64,000 nucleotides of DNA from Evansella caseinilytica (GTDB lineage: Bacteria > Bacillota > Bacilli > Bacillales > Salisediminibacteriaceae): contig NZ_FNPI01000011.1 of assembly GCF_900107275.1 (NCBI RefSeq), positions 109,729 to 173,728 of the forward strand, written 5' to 3'. The stretch's first letter is position 1, and each line of letters starts with the position of its first letter. Made by a program: the position numbers and the translations under genes. Positions 16,929-26,041 of this stretch are shown one piece after another. The notes below the pieces were generated by a model, which saw only the letters and a list, made by a program, of their open reading frames with translations, was not told the origin of the DNA and made no database searches.

Positions 16929-16990
16929 AATATATGATCTGCTTTATGCGGGGGTTGTAAAAGAAGCAAAACTCCATATTTATAAAAGCA

Positions 16991-17019
16991 AGATGGTGGC
17001 TCGGACCGAGCCACCATCT
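16991..17019 (-). terminator. Strong hairpin terminator between convergent genes
   Basis: AGATGGTGGCTCGG and CCGAGCCACCATCT form a 14-bp perfect inverted repeat around one base. On the minus strand it is followed by TGCTTTTAT, so it best serves the leftward lipoprotein gene. It could also stop rightward transcription from the small membrane peptide. Confidence 0.75.
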
Positions 17020-17070
17020 ATTTGCATCAAGATTATTCAAAAAGCTCAAACATCGTTTTTGAGCAACGAT

Positions 17071-18108
17071 TTAAGGATAAATCACGCCAACCCTTGAATT
17101 GGAAGTGATCTCGTCATCAACATCATCAGCGTAGATAATCAAGTGACCTTCGTTATCAAAGAAGATAAATCCTGGATTTATTTCTTCAGTAATTGTTACT
17201 TCAATCGGGACGAGTTCATCGTTTTGGAATTCATAAAAATAAAAGTCATTATTGTCATCAGTAATCGCCAGTTTATCGTTAGCTGTATCAAAAAAACTAA
17301 TATATTGTCCATGTTCCAGGGAATGGTATTCATTGGTCGTTAAATCTAAGTAGCCAAAATCCTGCGCGGTCCAATCATTATTTTCAAAATGGATAGCGAA
17401 TATTTTCCCGTTGCTGTGTTTGGCATATCCCGGGTAACGCTTTGGCGCTTCGTATTTCTCTGTGTTTTTGCTTTCCAAATCATAGAGGTAGTAATACCCG
17501 TTTTCGTTTTCGCTGTCTGTCCATAATAATTTATTATCATCCAAATGCACAAAGGCGGTATATAAAGAATATTCATCGATATTCCCTACACTGATCGTTT
17601 CATTGGTTTCGAGGTTATGTAATTTGACTTCCACCTGCATTTCCTCATTTAACTCTGTCCAGGCAACATAATTATTATATAATTGAGGTGAGAAAATGGT
17701 TAAATATTCAGGATTCGTTTCAGCAAGCGTCTGTACCTCACCGTTTGAAAAATCCATTGCCAATATTTTTTCATAATAGCCATCCACACTGGAATCCACC
17801 CAAACTAACCAGTCTTCATTTACTTCTGTCTTTTGCATGGCTGCTTCTTCATATTCTGATTCATACAATACCTTTTCTTCTCCGGTTGCAATATTGTACT
17901 GAATCAGCGTGTCCACATCGAATATTTTGGTTGGATCACTATTGACATTAATGAACATCTCGTCTCCAAGGATAACAGGGTGGTTATATTCTTGATATGG
18001 GATTTCGATGACCACTTCTTTCAGTTCTTCGTTTTCTGCTTCCTCATTGCTACATCCGGCTATAAGGAAGATGGTTAGTGCGATAAATAAATAGATACGT
18101 TTAGACAT
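17071..18108 (-). CDS. Secreted lipoprotein, TolB/DPP-like beta-propeller
   Basis: 345 residues. The signal peptide ends in the lipobox IAGC (about residue 19), so the protein is anchored to the outer face of the membrane. The rest has repeated beta-strand modules with WxDS, YYLYDLESKN and DLTTNEYHSL patterns spaced about 45-50 residues, as in TolB-like propellers. It is acidic, and no catalytic residues are recognised. It lies 71 bp downstream of a secreted C39-like protein gene on the same strand, so the two may form an exported pair. Function unknown. Confidence 0.6.
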   Translation of the reverse strand: MSKRIYLFIALTIFLIAGCSNEEAENEELKEVVIEIPYQEYNHPVILGDEMFINVNSDPTKIFDVDTLIQYNIATGEEKVLYESEYEEAAMQKTEVNEDWLVWVDSSVDGYYEKILAMDFSNGEVQTLAETNPEYLTIFSPQLYNNYVAWTELNEEMQVEVKLHNLETNETISVGNIDEYSLYTAFVHLDDNKLLWTDSENENGYYYLYDLESKNTEKYEAPKRYPGYAKHSNGKIFAIHFENNDWTAQDFGYLDLTTNEYHSLEHGQYISFFDTANDKLAITDDNNDFYFYEFQNDELVPIEVTITEEINPGFIFFDNEGHLIIYADDVDDEITSNSRVGVIYP

Positions 18109-18179
18109 TTAAAATACTCCTATCTTTTGCATAATGGAACTAGAGATAAGCGTATTATCTCTAGTCCATCTCATTTTAA

Positions 18180-19013
18180 TTAATAAGCCATCGCCTTGTT
18201 AGAACCGGCTTTATCCGCTTCGTACACGGCTCTAAATATCCCTTTTGAAGATGTTGAACCAATCGGATCCCAATGAGTACCACGGTATTTGGCGTCATAA
18301 TGTGGATCAGCGGCTCTCATTCTCTTTTTCCCAGTTGTATAGTCATAGGAGTAAGCACTGATCGTATTGTAGTGTCTGATAGATTTTCCGTCATATCTAT
18401 CTAAGTATCTTGTTTCCAGTAAAACGATAGGAGCGTTCGTTTTATTTTTTAAAACGCCTTTCATTCTGTTTTCGAACGTCGTTCGAGGGCTGCTTACGTT
18501 GGTGATATCAGCCGCGACATAGGTGTTACTACTAAAACTAAAGGTGCCTTTATAGGAATTTAACGCACTGGCAATACCTGTAGTCGTACTTCCAGATTTA
18601 GTTGTCCCAATCTTGGAGGCTAAAGTTGATTGACCTGGCAAACCAGTTGATGAACCGCTTTTGCTTTTGTGAAAACTCAACGACTGTCTAGCGGCAGCAG
18701 GTCCACAATAATAGCCATTTTCCTGCTTATAATTAGTGACGTGAATCGAATAATATTCTCCATCTGCAACATTATTAATTCTAAAATCTTCTTCCATTAA
18801 TGTTTCTTCTAGCCATTGATCTTTCTCTTTTGCCAATTCTTCTAATTCCGCTTCTAATGACTTAGTTAACGTTGGATCGTTAAGCATGGCACCTGTACCA
18901 ACATCATTGGGTTCACTTTCATTTGCAAAGGCCAATGTAGGAGTAGTCAACAGCAGGATGGAAAGCGCACCGATGGTTAATAGTTTAGTTGATTTGTTGT
19001 AATGAAAACTCAT
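18180..19013 (-). CDS. Secreted C39-like (papain-fold) peptidase-domain protein
   Basis: 277 residues with a Sec signal peptide (LLTIGALSILLLTTPTLAFA). A helical pro-region rich in E and K follows, then a domain starting YYCGPAAARQSL, which is the cysteine motif of C39-like peptidases. Downstream RHYNTISAYSYDY and RAADPHYDAKY supply the candidate His and Asp of the triad. Proteins of this kind (C39 family peptidase, BtpA-like) are exported and may cleave peptides or have lost activity. Gene order suggests co-expression with the lipoprotein downstream. Confidence 0.7.
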   Translation of the reverse strand: MSFHYNKSTKLLTIGALSILLLTTPTLAFANESEPNDVGTGAMLNDPTLTKSLEAELEELAKEKDQWLEETLMEEDFRINNVADGEYYSIHVTNYKQENGYYCGPAAARQSLSFHKSKSGSSTGLPGQSTLASKIGTTKSGSTTTGIASALNSYKGTFSFSSNTYVAADITNVSSPRTTFENRMKGVLKNKTNAPIVLLETRYLDRYDGKSIRHYNTISAYSYDYTTGKKRMRAADPHYDAKYRGTHWDPIGSTSSKGIFRAVYEADKAGSNKAMAY

Positions 19014-19402
19014 AACTCATACCATCCTAATTTAATTGAATCGGCCGATTCAACTAAATTATACTAGAATATGGATAAAATTTCTAAAACTTTTGCTCCC
19101 TAAAAAACAACATTTTTCTACATTTTATTCCGAAAATAGTTTTGCTTTATGGAAGATATCTAGTAGAAGTTTTGTTGGATTTAGGCTGATATTGTCAAAT
19201 TTGAGTCTGTCTTATAAGCTTATTATTTAGTTTTGCATTTGGTTGCAGAGAATAGCTTGAGCGAACGGTTTTGCACTAGAGATTCTGTCAGTCAAGTCAG
19301 GGGCATTTCCTAACTGACCAGTGCAAGCAGAAGGAATTTTTCCCCGCTCTGTTGAATAGGGTAGACAGTTGGTCGAGCATCGGTTGAGAAAAGAAAGGTG
19401 AG

Positions 19403-19798
19403 ATGAGCGTGGGGCAAATAAAGGTTTACGGGATAAAGGACAGTCTGAATCCAATCAAGGAAACACTGTCGGAAATCATTCATTCGTGCATGGTAGAGGC
19501 GTTTGAAATTCCTGCAGATAAGAAATTTCATCGCTTTTTCCCGATGGACAAAAAGGATTTTTATTATCCAAGCGGGCGAACGGAAGCTTATACCATCATT
19601 GAAGTGAGCATGTTCGAAGGGCGAACGGTGGAAGCGAAAAAACGGTTTTTTCAGCTGCTATATGAACGTTCCAACCGTGAATTACAGTTGTCCCCTCAGG
19701 ACGTGGAAATAACAATTTTTGAAACGCCACAGCATAATTGGGGAATCAGAGGGATGCCTGGGGATGAGCTGCGACTCCATTATAAAGTAGATAGATGA
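19403..19798 (+). CDS. Tautomerase (4-OT/MIF superfamily) protein
   Basis: 131 residues starting at ATG 19403 after AAAGGTGAG. It resembles the long tautomerases annotated as 'tautomerase family protein': SEIIHSCMVEAFEIP, KKDFYYPSG, TIIEVSMFEGRTVEAKKRFF and DVEITIFETPQHNWGIRG. Members isomerise keto-enol compounds using an N-terminal proline, but no proline follows the first Met here, so catalysis by that route is doubtful unless another start is used. The next gene begins 24 bp downstream and may be co-transcribed. Confidence 0.75.
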   Translation: MSVGQIKVYGIKDSLNPIKETLSEIIHSCMVEAFEIPADKKFHRFFPMDKKDFYYPSGRTEAYTIIEVSMFEGRTVEAKKRFFQLLYERSNRELQLSPQDVEITIFETPQHNWGIRGMPGDELRLHYKVDR

Positions 19799-19822
19799 AC
19801 CGAGGAAAAGGAGACAAGCATC

Positions 19823-20383
19823 ATGATGAAGTTGTTGAAAGCAGTTGGTGATAAGCTGGCGTACTGGGAGGTTTGGGAAGACGGCAATACCTTAATCGTC
19901 CATTACGGATATGTGGGAGATACGGGGGAAACCGAACAGGTGACATTAAAAAAGAATGAACAAGCAGAAGCAGTAATGGAAGCCTTAGCCAGTGAGAAGC
20001 TGAAGGAGGGTTATGGCTACTTGGATGAAGAGGAACTGACAGAGCTTGTTGTGCAATACAGCTATGAAGAAAATGAAATGGAAGAGACATTGGAAAAAAG
20101 ACATTTCGTCGAGGATTTAATGAATGAATGCTTAGGCTGGACCGGCAACGGCTTTTGCGACGGTGGCGATATTGGCAGCGGCACAGCCAATATTTTCAAT
20201 TATGTTGTAGATATAGAGAAGGCGACGGAAACGATTATCAAGGAACTATCCAACCAGCAACTGCTTGCCAATGTGAAACTTGCCTATTTAACAGAAGAGG
20301 AAGAATACCTTCCCCTTTATCCGGAAGGGTGCGATTTTGATTTAATAGTGTTTGTTCAAAAAGGTCGGTTTTTATCTTTTTGA
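19823..20383 (+). CDS. WGR-like acidic protein with C-terminus altered by a repeat insertion
   Basis: 186 residues. The first 70 (KLAYWEVWEDGNTLIVHYG, VGDTGETEQV) resemble a WGR-type beta domain; the rest is acidic and unrecognised. The last 11 residues (VFVQKGRFLSF) are encoded by the left end of family A copy 3, which starts at 20348. If the element and one copy of its 5-bp TAATA duplication are removed, the frame continues I-E-E-I and stops at 20666-20668. The original protein was therefore probably a few residues shorter with a different tail. Likely still functional, as only the extreme C-terminus changed. Confidence 0.6.
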   Translation: MMKLLKAVGDKLAYWEVWEDGNTLIVHYGYVGDTGETEQVTLKKNEQAEAVMEALASEKLKEGYGYLDEEELTELVVQYSYEENEMEETLEKRHFVEDLMNECLGWTGNGFCDGGDIGSGTANIFNYVVDIEKATETIIKELSNQQLLANVKLAYLTEEEEYLPLYPEGCDFDLIVFVQKGRFLSF

Positions 20384-20651
20384 ACAAACACGATGCAATG
20401 AGCCGTTCTTCACTGAGACACTGCGAACTGTCTCATTGTGTCATCGCGCGCGATGGCACTTGGACAGTCGTCGGCGCTCTACTAGCAGAGGAAGAGACAA
20501 TGAGTGGAGCCGATGCATTCTTTTAAAGCTGGCTATGAGTGGGGTTCTCGGAACCAGGATGGTGACATTCCGCCGTTGCCCATAGGACGTGGGTAGCACT
20601 TAGGCGGAATTGGGCGCATCGAGCGGAACCATTGCCTTTTTGAACACGCTC
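20348..20651. mobile_element. Family A copy 3: 304-bp MITE-like element with target duplication
   Basis: It begins with a perfect hairpin (GTGTTTGTTCAAAAAGAT-type arms, 20348-20390), then the shared family core with the CGCGCG palindrome, and ends CCTTTTTGAACACGCTC. The ends are imperfect inverted repeats (TGTTCAAAAAGG). TAATA flanks both sides (20343-20347 and 20652-20656), which looks like a 5-bp target-site duplication. There is no transposase frame, so it would need enzymes in trans. Confidence 0.65.
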
Positions 20652-20786
20652 TAATAGAGGAAATTTGAGATAACAGGAAAGCTGGCCAGCCGAGTTTCAC
20701 TGATCACTGCCTGCGACTGCCAGCTTTCAACTTCCTTCTTAACCTTAACGTATGATTCCGAAGCTTTCCATAATTTTTTTCAGCCG

Positions 20787-21551
20787 CTAATTGGCCTCCT
20801 TATTTGTGCTTAAGACGCCGATGAGCAGGATGATCCATAAGGGAGCATTCCCTATCGCATGCACTGCGAAGGAAGCCCAGGTTGATTGTGTGTATTGGGC
20901 AATCAACGGGGCAATCAGCATACCCGGAATCATCCCGATCACATGCCATTTTAATGCGATATGTAACACCCAGGCCCACAGCAGTCCGTTGATCATCCAG
21001 GCGTTGCCGCCAAACATCGCTTCTTGAATCGGTAATAGATAACCTCGCCACATCATTTCCTCACTGAACATGGCGAGTAAGTGAAGGGGGATAAACACGG
21101 CCAGCAGCTTCCAATTGCCTGATAATGTCACCCCAAAAAATTGTTTCGGTGGGAAACTAAATTTTTTTAACGGATGAAATGGCGCAGGCAAGTACTCAGG
21201 TGGTGATAACCATTTATGCTTTGCCAACACTTTCCCTACCGGTTCAAGAATCTGATCAAAGAAGATTGTGAGAAGAACAGCGAGACCTATCCACAACCAG
21301 TCTCCTGTGCTGAACGGCTGCAAACGGAACCGTTGCTGAACGGCTTCGACGGTAAAGGTGCCATCTTCTAAAAAGAGATACAAGCCAATGGAAAGCGGTA
21401 GCAGCAACAAAACAGGAAACCACAGCCAAAACCAGAAGGCATAAAGGACGGGCACCTTTTTATTCACCAGCTTTGGGGTGCCGTAAAATACCCCATAATA
21501 AATGAGAATGCCTGGGATGAAAAATAATAAGAACTGAAGCCAAAACGGCAT
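20787..21551 (-). CDS. CPBP-family intramembrane glutamic protease
   Basis: 254 residues with about seven or eight hydrophobic spans. The Abi/CPBP motifs are visible: EEMMWRG near residue 165, then a span with HIALKWH, and the final AVHAIGN. These are the Glu-Glu and His residues that form the intramembrane active site in this family (Rce1/MroQ-like). It overlaps the upstream SDR gene by one base (stop/start), so the two are co-transcribed, probably with the TetR gene before them. Substrates of bacterial CPBP proteases are often peptides or immunity targets; none is evident here. Confidence 0.85.
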   Translation of the reverse strand: MPFWLQFLLFFIPGILIYYGVFYGTPKLVNKKVPVLYAFWFWLWFPVLLLLPLSIGLYLFLEDGTFTVEAVQQRFRLQPFSTGDWLWIGLAVLLTIFFDQILEPVGKVLAKHKWLSPPEYLPAPFHPLKKFSFPPKQFFGVTLSGNWKLLAVFIPLHLLAMFSEEMMWRGYLLPIQEAMFGGNAWMINGLLWAWVLHIALKWHVIGMIPGMLIAPLIAQYTQSTWASFAVHAIGNAPLWIILLIGVLSTNKEAN

Positions 21552-22534
21552 TATTGATCACTCCAATTTTTTTGATCATCTATTGATGTATGTAAATGAG
21601 ATTCAATCAGCTTTGTGCATAATTGCCATAGTTCCTCGCGGATGTTCGTATTTTCGCAGGCTGGGTAGGTGCTGGAGCCTAGCAGTTGCTTCAGTTGCTT
21701 GAAAAATCCGGGATATTCCCTTGGCGACGGCTGCATGATCTCCAGTTTATCATTGAAAAGCTTGCCGGTGACGTGCTTGTAATTATCGGCAGTACATATT
21801 TGGAAATAGTTTTCCGCCATATAGGAGGGGGGGCGAAAAAAGATGTTTTGTACCCGCGCGATCGGGCGCCACCACGGCTTCACTTTCTGAATCGTCCGCT
21901 TCGACATTTTTGCACCGTTGATCTGGAGGGCATTGACCTTGATTCCGTCATCAGCGAAAGCTTCCGCCATCTTAAAGGTCAGCAGCGTTAACGCCATTTT
22001 TGACTGACAATACATTTGATAGACGCTGAATGATTTGTTACTGTCTTCCCGACCTTGCAGCAGATCAAGGTCAAAGCTTTGTTTCGGGTCAAAGAAATGT
22101 TTAATGATGTTGCTACCGGCATGGAGGATTCTAGGATCTGCGGACTTTTTTAATTGGTCAAGCAGCAGCGAGGTCATCAAATAGGGACCGAAAACATTCG
22201 TGGCAAATGTTAGCTCAATGCCGTCCGGGCTTTGGCGATATCGCTCGCCGTGACTAAAATAGGCAGCGTTGTGGATGAGAATATCGAGACGTTCATACCA
22301 GCTGCTGAAGGTGTCGCAAAAGCAGCGAATCGAAGCGAACGAAGAGACATCCAGCTCCAGCAAATCCACTTGGTCGTTGTTGGCGGCGGCAATGATGCCG
22401 GTTTGGACTTTCCGGCTGAATTCCATATTTCTGCAAGCCATGATCACGTGATCGCCTGCTTTGGCAAAGCGAAGCGCGGCCTCTTTCCCGATTCCGGAAT
22501 TTGCTCCAGTAATAATCACGATCCGCTTTTTCAT
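21551..22534 (-). CDS. Short-chain dehydrogenase/reductase
   Basis: 327 residues. The NAD(P)-binding motif TGANSGIG (residues 9-16), the NAAYF strand (NNAG-like) and catalytic YCQSK (YxxxK) identify a classical/extended SDR of the retinol dehydrogenase type. The C-terminal 110 residues are longer than in ordinary SDRs and rich in aromatic residues. It starts 21 bp after the TetR gene end and overlaps the CPBP gene, forming a tetR-SDR-CPBP operon. The substrate is unknown; a hydrophobic alcohol or lipid is plausible. Confidence 0.85.
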   Translation of the reverse strand: MKKRIVIITGANSGIGKEAALRFAKAGDHVIMACRNMEFSRKVQTGIIAAANNDQVDLLELDVSSFASIRCFCDTFSSWYERLDILIHNAAYFSHGERYRQSPDGIELTFATNVFGPYLMTSLLLDQLKKSADPRILHAGSNIIKHFFDPKQSFDLDLLQGREDSNKSFSVYQMYCQSKMALTLLTFKMAEAFADDGIKVNALQINGAKMSKRTIQKVKPWWRPIARVQNIFFRPPSYMAENYFQICTADNYKHVTGKLFNDKLEIMQPSPREYPGFFKQLKQLLGSSTYPACENTNIREELWQLCTKLIESHLHTSIDDQKNWSDQ

Positions 22535-22555
22535 CCAGCACCATTCCTTCCCTAT

Positions 22556-23137
22556 TCAGGCTTTTTCACCGTTTCTTTTTTGGCGCTGGTAAGCGCCCTT
22601 CACCACGTCTTCGGCAACGCTGTCCTGCAGCTGTATCATTTTCTCCATGTCGAACTCGTCTGGCAGTAAGCCGTTGGCCACCATCATCGTAAGTCCGGTT
22701 TGAAAAACCCGCATTTTTAACAAAATCTCCGCCAGCTCTTCTTCTGAGAAGCCTTCCAGATCGGGATCGTGCTTCATTAGATGGACAAGCGCCATTTCTT
22801 CGTCGTACATCGGCAAATCGACCTTCGGCTTCATCATAAAATCGCGGACGAGGACTGGATAATCTGCTGCCATCTTCAGGCTCGCGAGTCCGATATCTCT
22901 GAACGGATTTCCTGTCTGCTGCTCGGCGATCATTTGCCGACTTAGCTGAATAATTTTTTGAAAAACGGCCTGTTTCAACTCTCCCACATCGTTAAAGTTG
23001 ACATAAATCGGGGCGATGGAGCTGCCTAACTGATCGGCTGTTTTACGAATGGTGATGCTGTCGATGCCCTCTGCTTTTGCGATGGAAAAGGCGGAATCAA
23101 TAATTTCTTCCCTGGAAAATTTCTTTTTTGGCGCCAT
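22556..23137 (-). CDS. TetR-family repressor of the SDR/CPBP operon
   Basis: 193 residues. The N-terminal helix-turn-helix (FSREEIIDSAFSIAKAEGID, ITIRKTADQLGSSIAPIYVNF) is TetR-like. The frame is open from 23164, but ATG 23137 has AAAGGAGCG seven bases upstream. It is first in a leftward operon with the SDR and the CPBP protease, so it probably controls its own transcription together with theirs. The AT-rich near-palindrome TTGTTATATATCATATATTA near 23176-23195 is a candidate operator. Confidence 0.82.
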   Translation of the reverse strand: MAPKKKFSREEIIDSAFSIAKAEGIDSITIRKTADQLGSSIAPIYVNFNDVGELKQAVFQKIIQLSRQMIAEQQTGNPFRDIGLASLKMAADYPVLVRDFMMKPKVDLPMYDEEMALVHLMKHDPDLEGFSEEELAEILLKMRVFQTGLTMMVANGLLPDEFDMEKMIQLQDSVAEDVVKGAYQRQKRNGEKA

Positions 23138-23229
23138 TGCTAATCGCTCCTTTTTATCGAACACCTGATATAGAACATTTGTTATATATCATATATTATA
23201 CATCGTCCGTTCGATTTGTGCATCTTCTT

Positions 23230-23416
23230 TTTATAAACGGGAGATACAAACCGTAGAGAGAGGACATAACAGAGGCAAGAAGATCGCGGCGAGGCAGTCG
23301 CGAGAGCAAGCGGAGCGTACACCGCACGGTACAGTCAAACGTGAGCAGCGGAGAGACAACGCAGCGACGAGATTCGCAAGCGCTGTTTCCCGGACTTTTG
23401 GAATATTCTTCAAAAG
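23230..23416. repeat. Dispersed repeat, family B copy 2
   Basis: On the minus strand it reads CCGGGAAACAGCGCTTGCGA, then ATCTCG...TTGTCTCTCCGCTGC, matching the copy at 10742. It ends with an inverted block (GACTTTTG...CAAAAGTC, about 23393-23417). No coding frame is convincing. In the rest of 23138-23697 I see only the TetR promoter region and a short AT-rich stretch. Confidence 0.5.
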
Positions 23417-23697
23417 TCATTTGCCGCGGAGCTTCTGATAAAGTTGATACATCTGGTTAGAAGGATGATTCTGTGTTTACTGATTACGCAAATCACATAT
23501 AAAATCGTGTAGCTTTTGCCAATAATAGAAAGGGAATCGCCCCCTTTTGTTGAAGTAATGAATAATCAAAAAAAGAGGGTGATGCAGATGAAAAAGCGGT
23601 TGAATAAATTATAACCTTTTGTTAAAGCGAATCAAATTCGCGCCCCTCCATTGGCAGCAGCTTTCTCACCGATAAAAACACAACTGGAGGGATTGAA

Positions 23698-24576
23698 ATG
23701 AGAAATGAACAGGAAATGACGGATGTCATTCTGACTACGGCGAAGGAAGATGAGCGGGTTCGCGCTGTTTATATGAATGGTTCGCGGACGAACCCGAATG
23801 TGCCGAAGGATCTTTTTCAAGACTATGACATCGTGTACGTTGTAACGGAAACCACCTCTTTTATCGAGGATGAGCAGTGGATCAGCGTGTTCGGAGACAT
23901 GATCATGGTTCAAGAGCCGGACAAGCTTGACGCGGGCATGGGACGCGAACACAATTTTCACCGCCGGTATGCTTATTTAATGCTGTTGACGGATGGCAAT
24001 CGTATCGACCTTACCTTGCAGACGAAAGAAGCAATGAGGGAGGAGTACGGAATAGATAAGCTGACGGTGCCGCTATTGGATAAAGATGGTTGCTTACCGT
24101 CTATTCCGCCGCCGTCCGACATCGACTACCATGTTAACAAACCGACCGAAGGCGAATTCAACAGCTGCACCAATGATTTTTGGTGGTGCCTGCAAAACGT
24201 CGCCAAAGGCATCTGGCGTGATGAATTGCCGTATGCAAAGCAGATGTTTGTGCTGACAACAAGAGCGTCTTTGGATAAGATGGTGAATTGGTGGATTGGA
24301 CTGCAGAATGATTTTCAACTATCCACGGGAAAGCTTGGAAAGTACTTCAAAAGGCATCTTCCCGCGCGATACTGGACTATGTACAAGGCTACTTTTGCAA
24401 ACAGCGACGACGAACAAATGTGGGAATCGATGTTTACCGCATGCGAGCTGTTTCGAGCATTAGCAAAAGAAGTGGCAGCAGCATTTTCATACGTCTATCC
24501 GGACGATGACGACCAGAACATGACGGACTACTTGTATCGGGTGAGAAGTCTGCCTGCCGATGCGACGGAAATGTAA
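23698..24576 (+). CDS. aadK: Aminoglycoside 6-adenylyltransferase (AadK/ANT(6) type)
   Basis: 292 residues, the family length. The protein transfers AMP from ATP to the 6-hydroxyl of streptomycin in the cytoplasm. The nucleotidyltransferase motif NGSRTNPNVPKD...DYDIVYVV (residues about 26-50) has the GSR and D-x-D metal ligands. LDAGMGREHNF, DGNRIDLTL and FWWCLQNVAKGIWRDELPYA are diagnostic of AadK. The start is ATG 23698 after GGAGGG. It stands alone 70 bp upstream of CRISPR leader 1. Chromosomal aadK is common in Bacillus, so resistance may be modest. Confidence 0.9.
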   Translation: MRNEQEMTDVILTTAKEDERVRAVYMNGSRTNPNVPKDLFQDYDIVYVVTETTSFIEDEQWISVFGDMIMVQEPDKLDAGMGREHNFHRRYAYLMLLTDGNRIDLTLQTKEAMREEYGIDKLTVPLLDKDGCLPSIPPPSDIDYHVNKPTEGEFNSCTNDFWWCLQNVAKGIWRDELPYAKQMFVLTTRASLDKMVNWWIGLQNDFQLSTGKLGKYFKRHLPARYWTMYKATFANSDDEQMWESMFTACELFRALAKEVAAAFSYVYPDDDDQNMTDYLYRVRSLPADATEM

Positions 24577-24648
24577 GGGGAGGGTGGTTTGTAGTTAAGG
24601 GAAGTGACACACCTGCTTTTTGATAGCGAGAGGGAATAATTCCCTTTT

Positions 24649-24817
24649 GGTGCGAACCCCAAGCGCACACCAAATCCCTGGGGGGTTCGCACCTGTTGAT
24701 ATGACTGGGTTTCTTAAAAAATTGATAGCGAAAAATACCAAATTACGGTAAACTAAAAACAGGTTCGCACTTTAGCCCACTGGAAGCCTTGTGGGACAAG
24801 GCTCCAATCCGGGCGCT
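24649..24817 (+). promoter_or_regulatory. CRISPR leader 1
   Basis: 169 bp with three features shared by all full leaders here: the inverted pair GGTGCGAACC (24649) and GGTTCGCACC (24684), a second GGTTCGCAC near 24764, and a hairpin GCCTTG-N5-CAAGGC about 20 bp before the first repeat. Leaders carry the array promoter and the site where Cas1-Cas2 insert new spacers. Confidence 0.8.
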
Positions 24818-26041
24818 GTCGCACTCTATATGAGTGCGTGGATTGAAATCTCGACGTCCTCGCAATCAGTGGGAATAATATCGTCGTCGCACTCTATATG
24901 AGTGCGTGGATTGAAATACAAGGACACTTCCGGATACAAATACAAGTATGTCGTCGCACTCTATATGAGTGCGTGGATTGAAATATTAAAGTTTTAATCT
25001 TTTTTGTGATAGCTCAACGTCGCACTCTATATGAGTGCGTGGATTGAAATCATGGTTATTACCACCTTTGATGCAAACAAAAAAGTCGCACTCTATATGA
25101 GTGCGTGGATTGAAATTCATAAAAAGAGGTCAGTTCCTTCGATCCTATCGTCGCACTCTATATGAGTGCGTGGATTGAAATGGCATTGACCTATTCTGAG
25201 CGCTATTTCCTCCTTGTCGCACTCTATATGAGTGCGTGGATTGAAATAATCCCAACCTCAATTTTTAGCCCATTGCTAGTTGTCGCACTCTATATGAGTG
25301 CGTGGATTGAAATAGATCGTTGACTATCGTCAGTGTAATGACCGTTTTGTCGCACTCTATATGAGTGCGTGGATTGAAATTTTTCTGCTGTCGGTTATCT
25401 TTAATATCTCGCCTAGGTCGCACTCTATATGAGTGCGTGGATTGAAATATGTAAGTACTTCATTACCCTGTAGATTTGTTCATTCACGTCGCACTCTATA
25501 TGAGTGCGTGGATTGAAATCCCTGTGCGCGCGTCTTGCAATAATACGTTATCTGTCGCACTCTATATGAGTGCGTGGATTGAAATAACTCTTCTTCATCG
25601 ACAACAACGCCCTTATAAGTCGCACTCTATATGAGTGCGTGGATTGAAATAATTAATCCATGTTCCCATGGTGATAATGGATATCGGTCGCACTCTATAT
25701 GAGTGCGTGGATTGAAATTCTGAATAAAGTAGATTGGTCGTGAAATCAGCATATGTCGCACTCTATATGAGTGCGTGGATTGAAATCTTCTGCTTTAGTT
25801 GCATTTTCCAGCATTTTGTCGTCGCACTCTATATGAGTGCGTGGATTGAAATCCTGTGTTTTGGCAGCAAGTATAAATTGAGCGCGTCGCACTCTATATG
25901 AGTGCGTGGATTGAAATGCGTATCGCCCGACGCTGTTCCGCCCGCGTAAGATGTCGCACTCTATATGAGTGCGTGGATTGAAATAGACACAGAAAAACGC
26001 CGTTTGGAATGAGGTTATGGTCGCACTCTATATGAGTGCGT
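24818..26041 (+). CRISPR. CRISPR array 1: 19 repeats, 18 spacers, loop TATAT
   Basis: The 32-bp repeat begins GTCGCACTC and ends GTGGATTGAAAT; its stem CGCACTC/GAGTGCG encloses the loop TATAT. Repeat starts are 24818, 24886, 24953, 25019, 25085, 25150, 25216, 25282, 25349, 25417, 25488, 25554, 25619, 25687, 25755, 25821, 25886, 25953 and 26020. Spacers are 33-39 bp. The last repeat loses its 3' end after GAGTGCGT, which marks the old, leader-distal end. The repeat class is type I-C. From 26042 to 26222 I see no gene. Confidence 0.97.

Noticed and set aside
19403..19798. Catalytic proline-type tautomerase
   Set aside because: No Pro follows the initiator Met, so I list it as a family member without claiming tautomerase activity.
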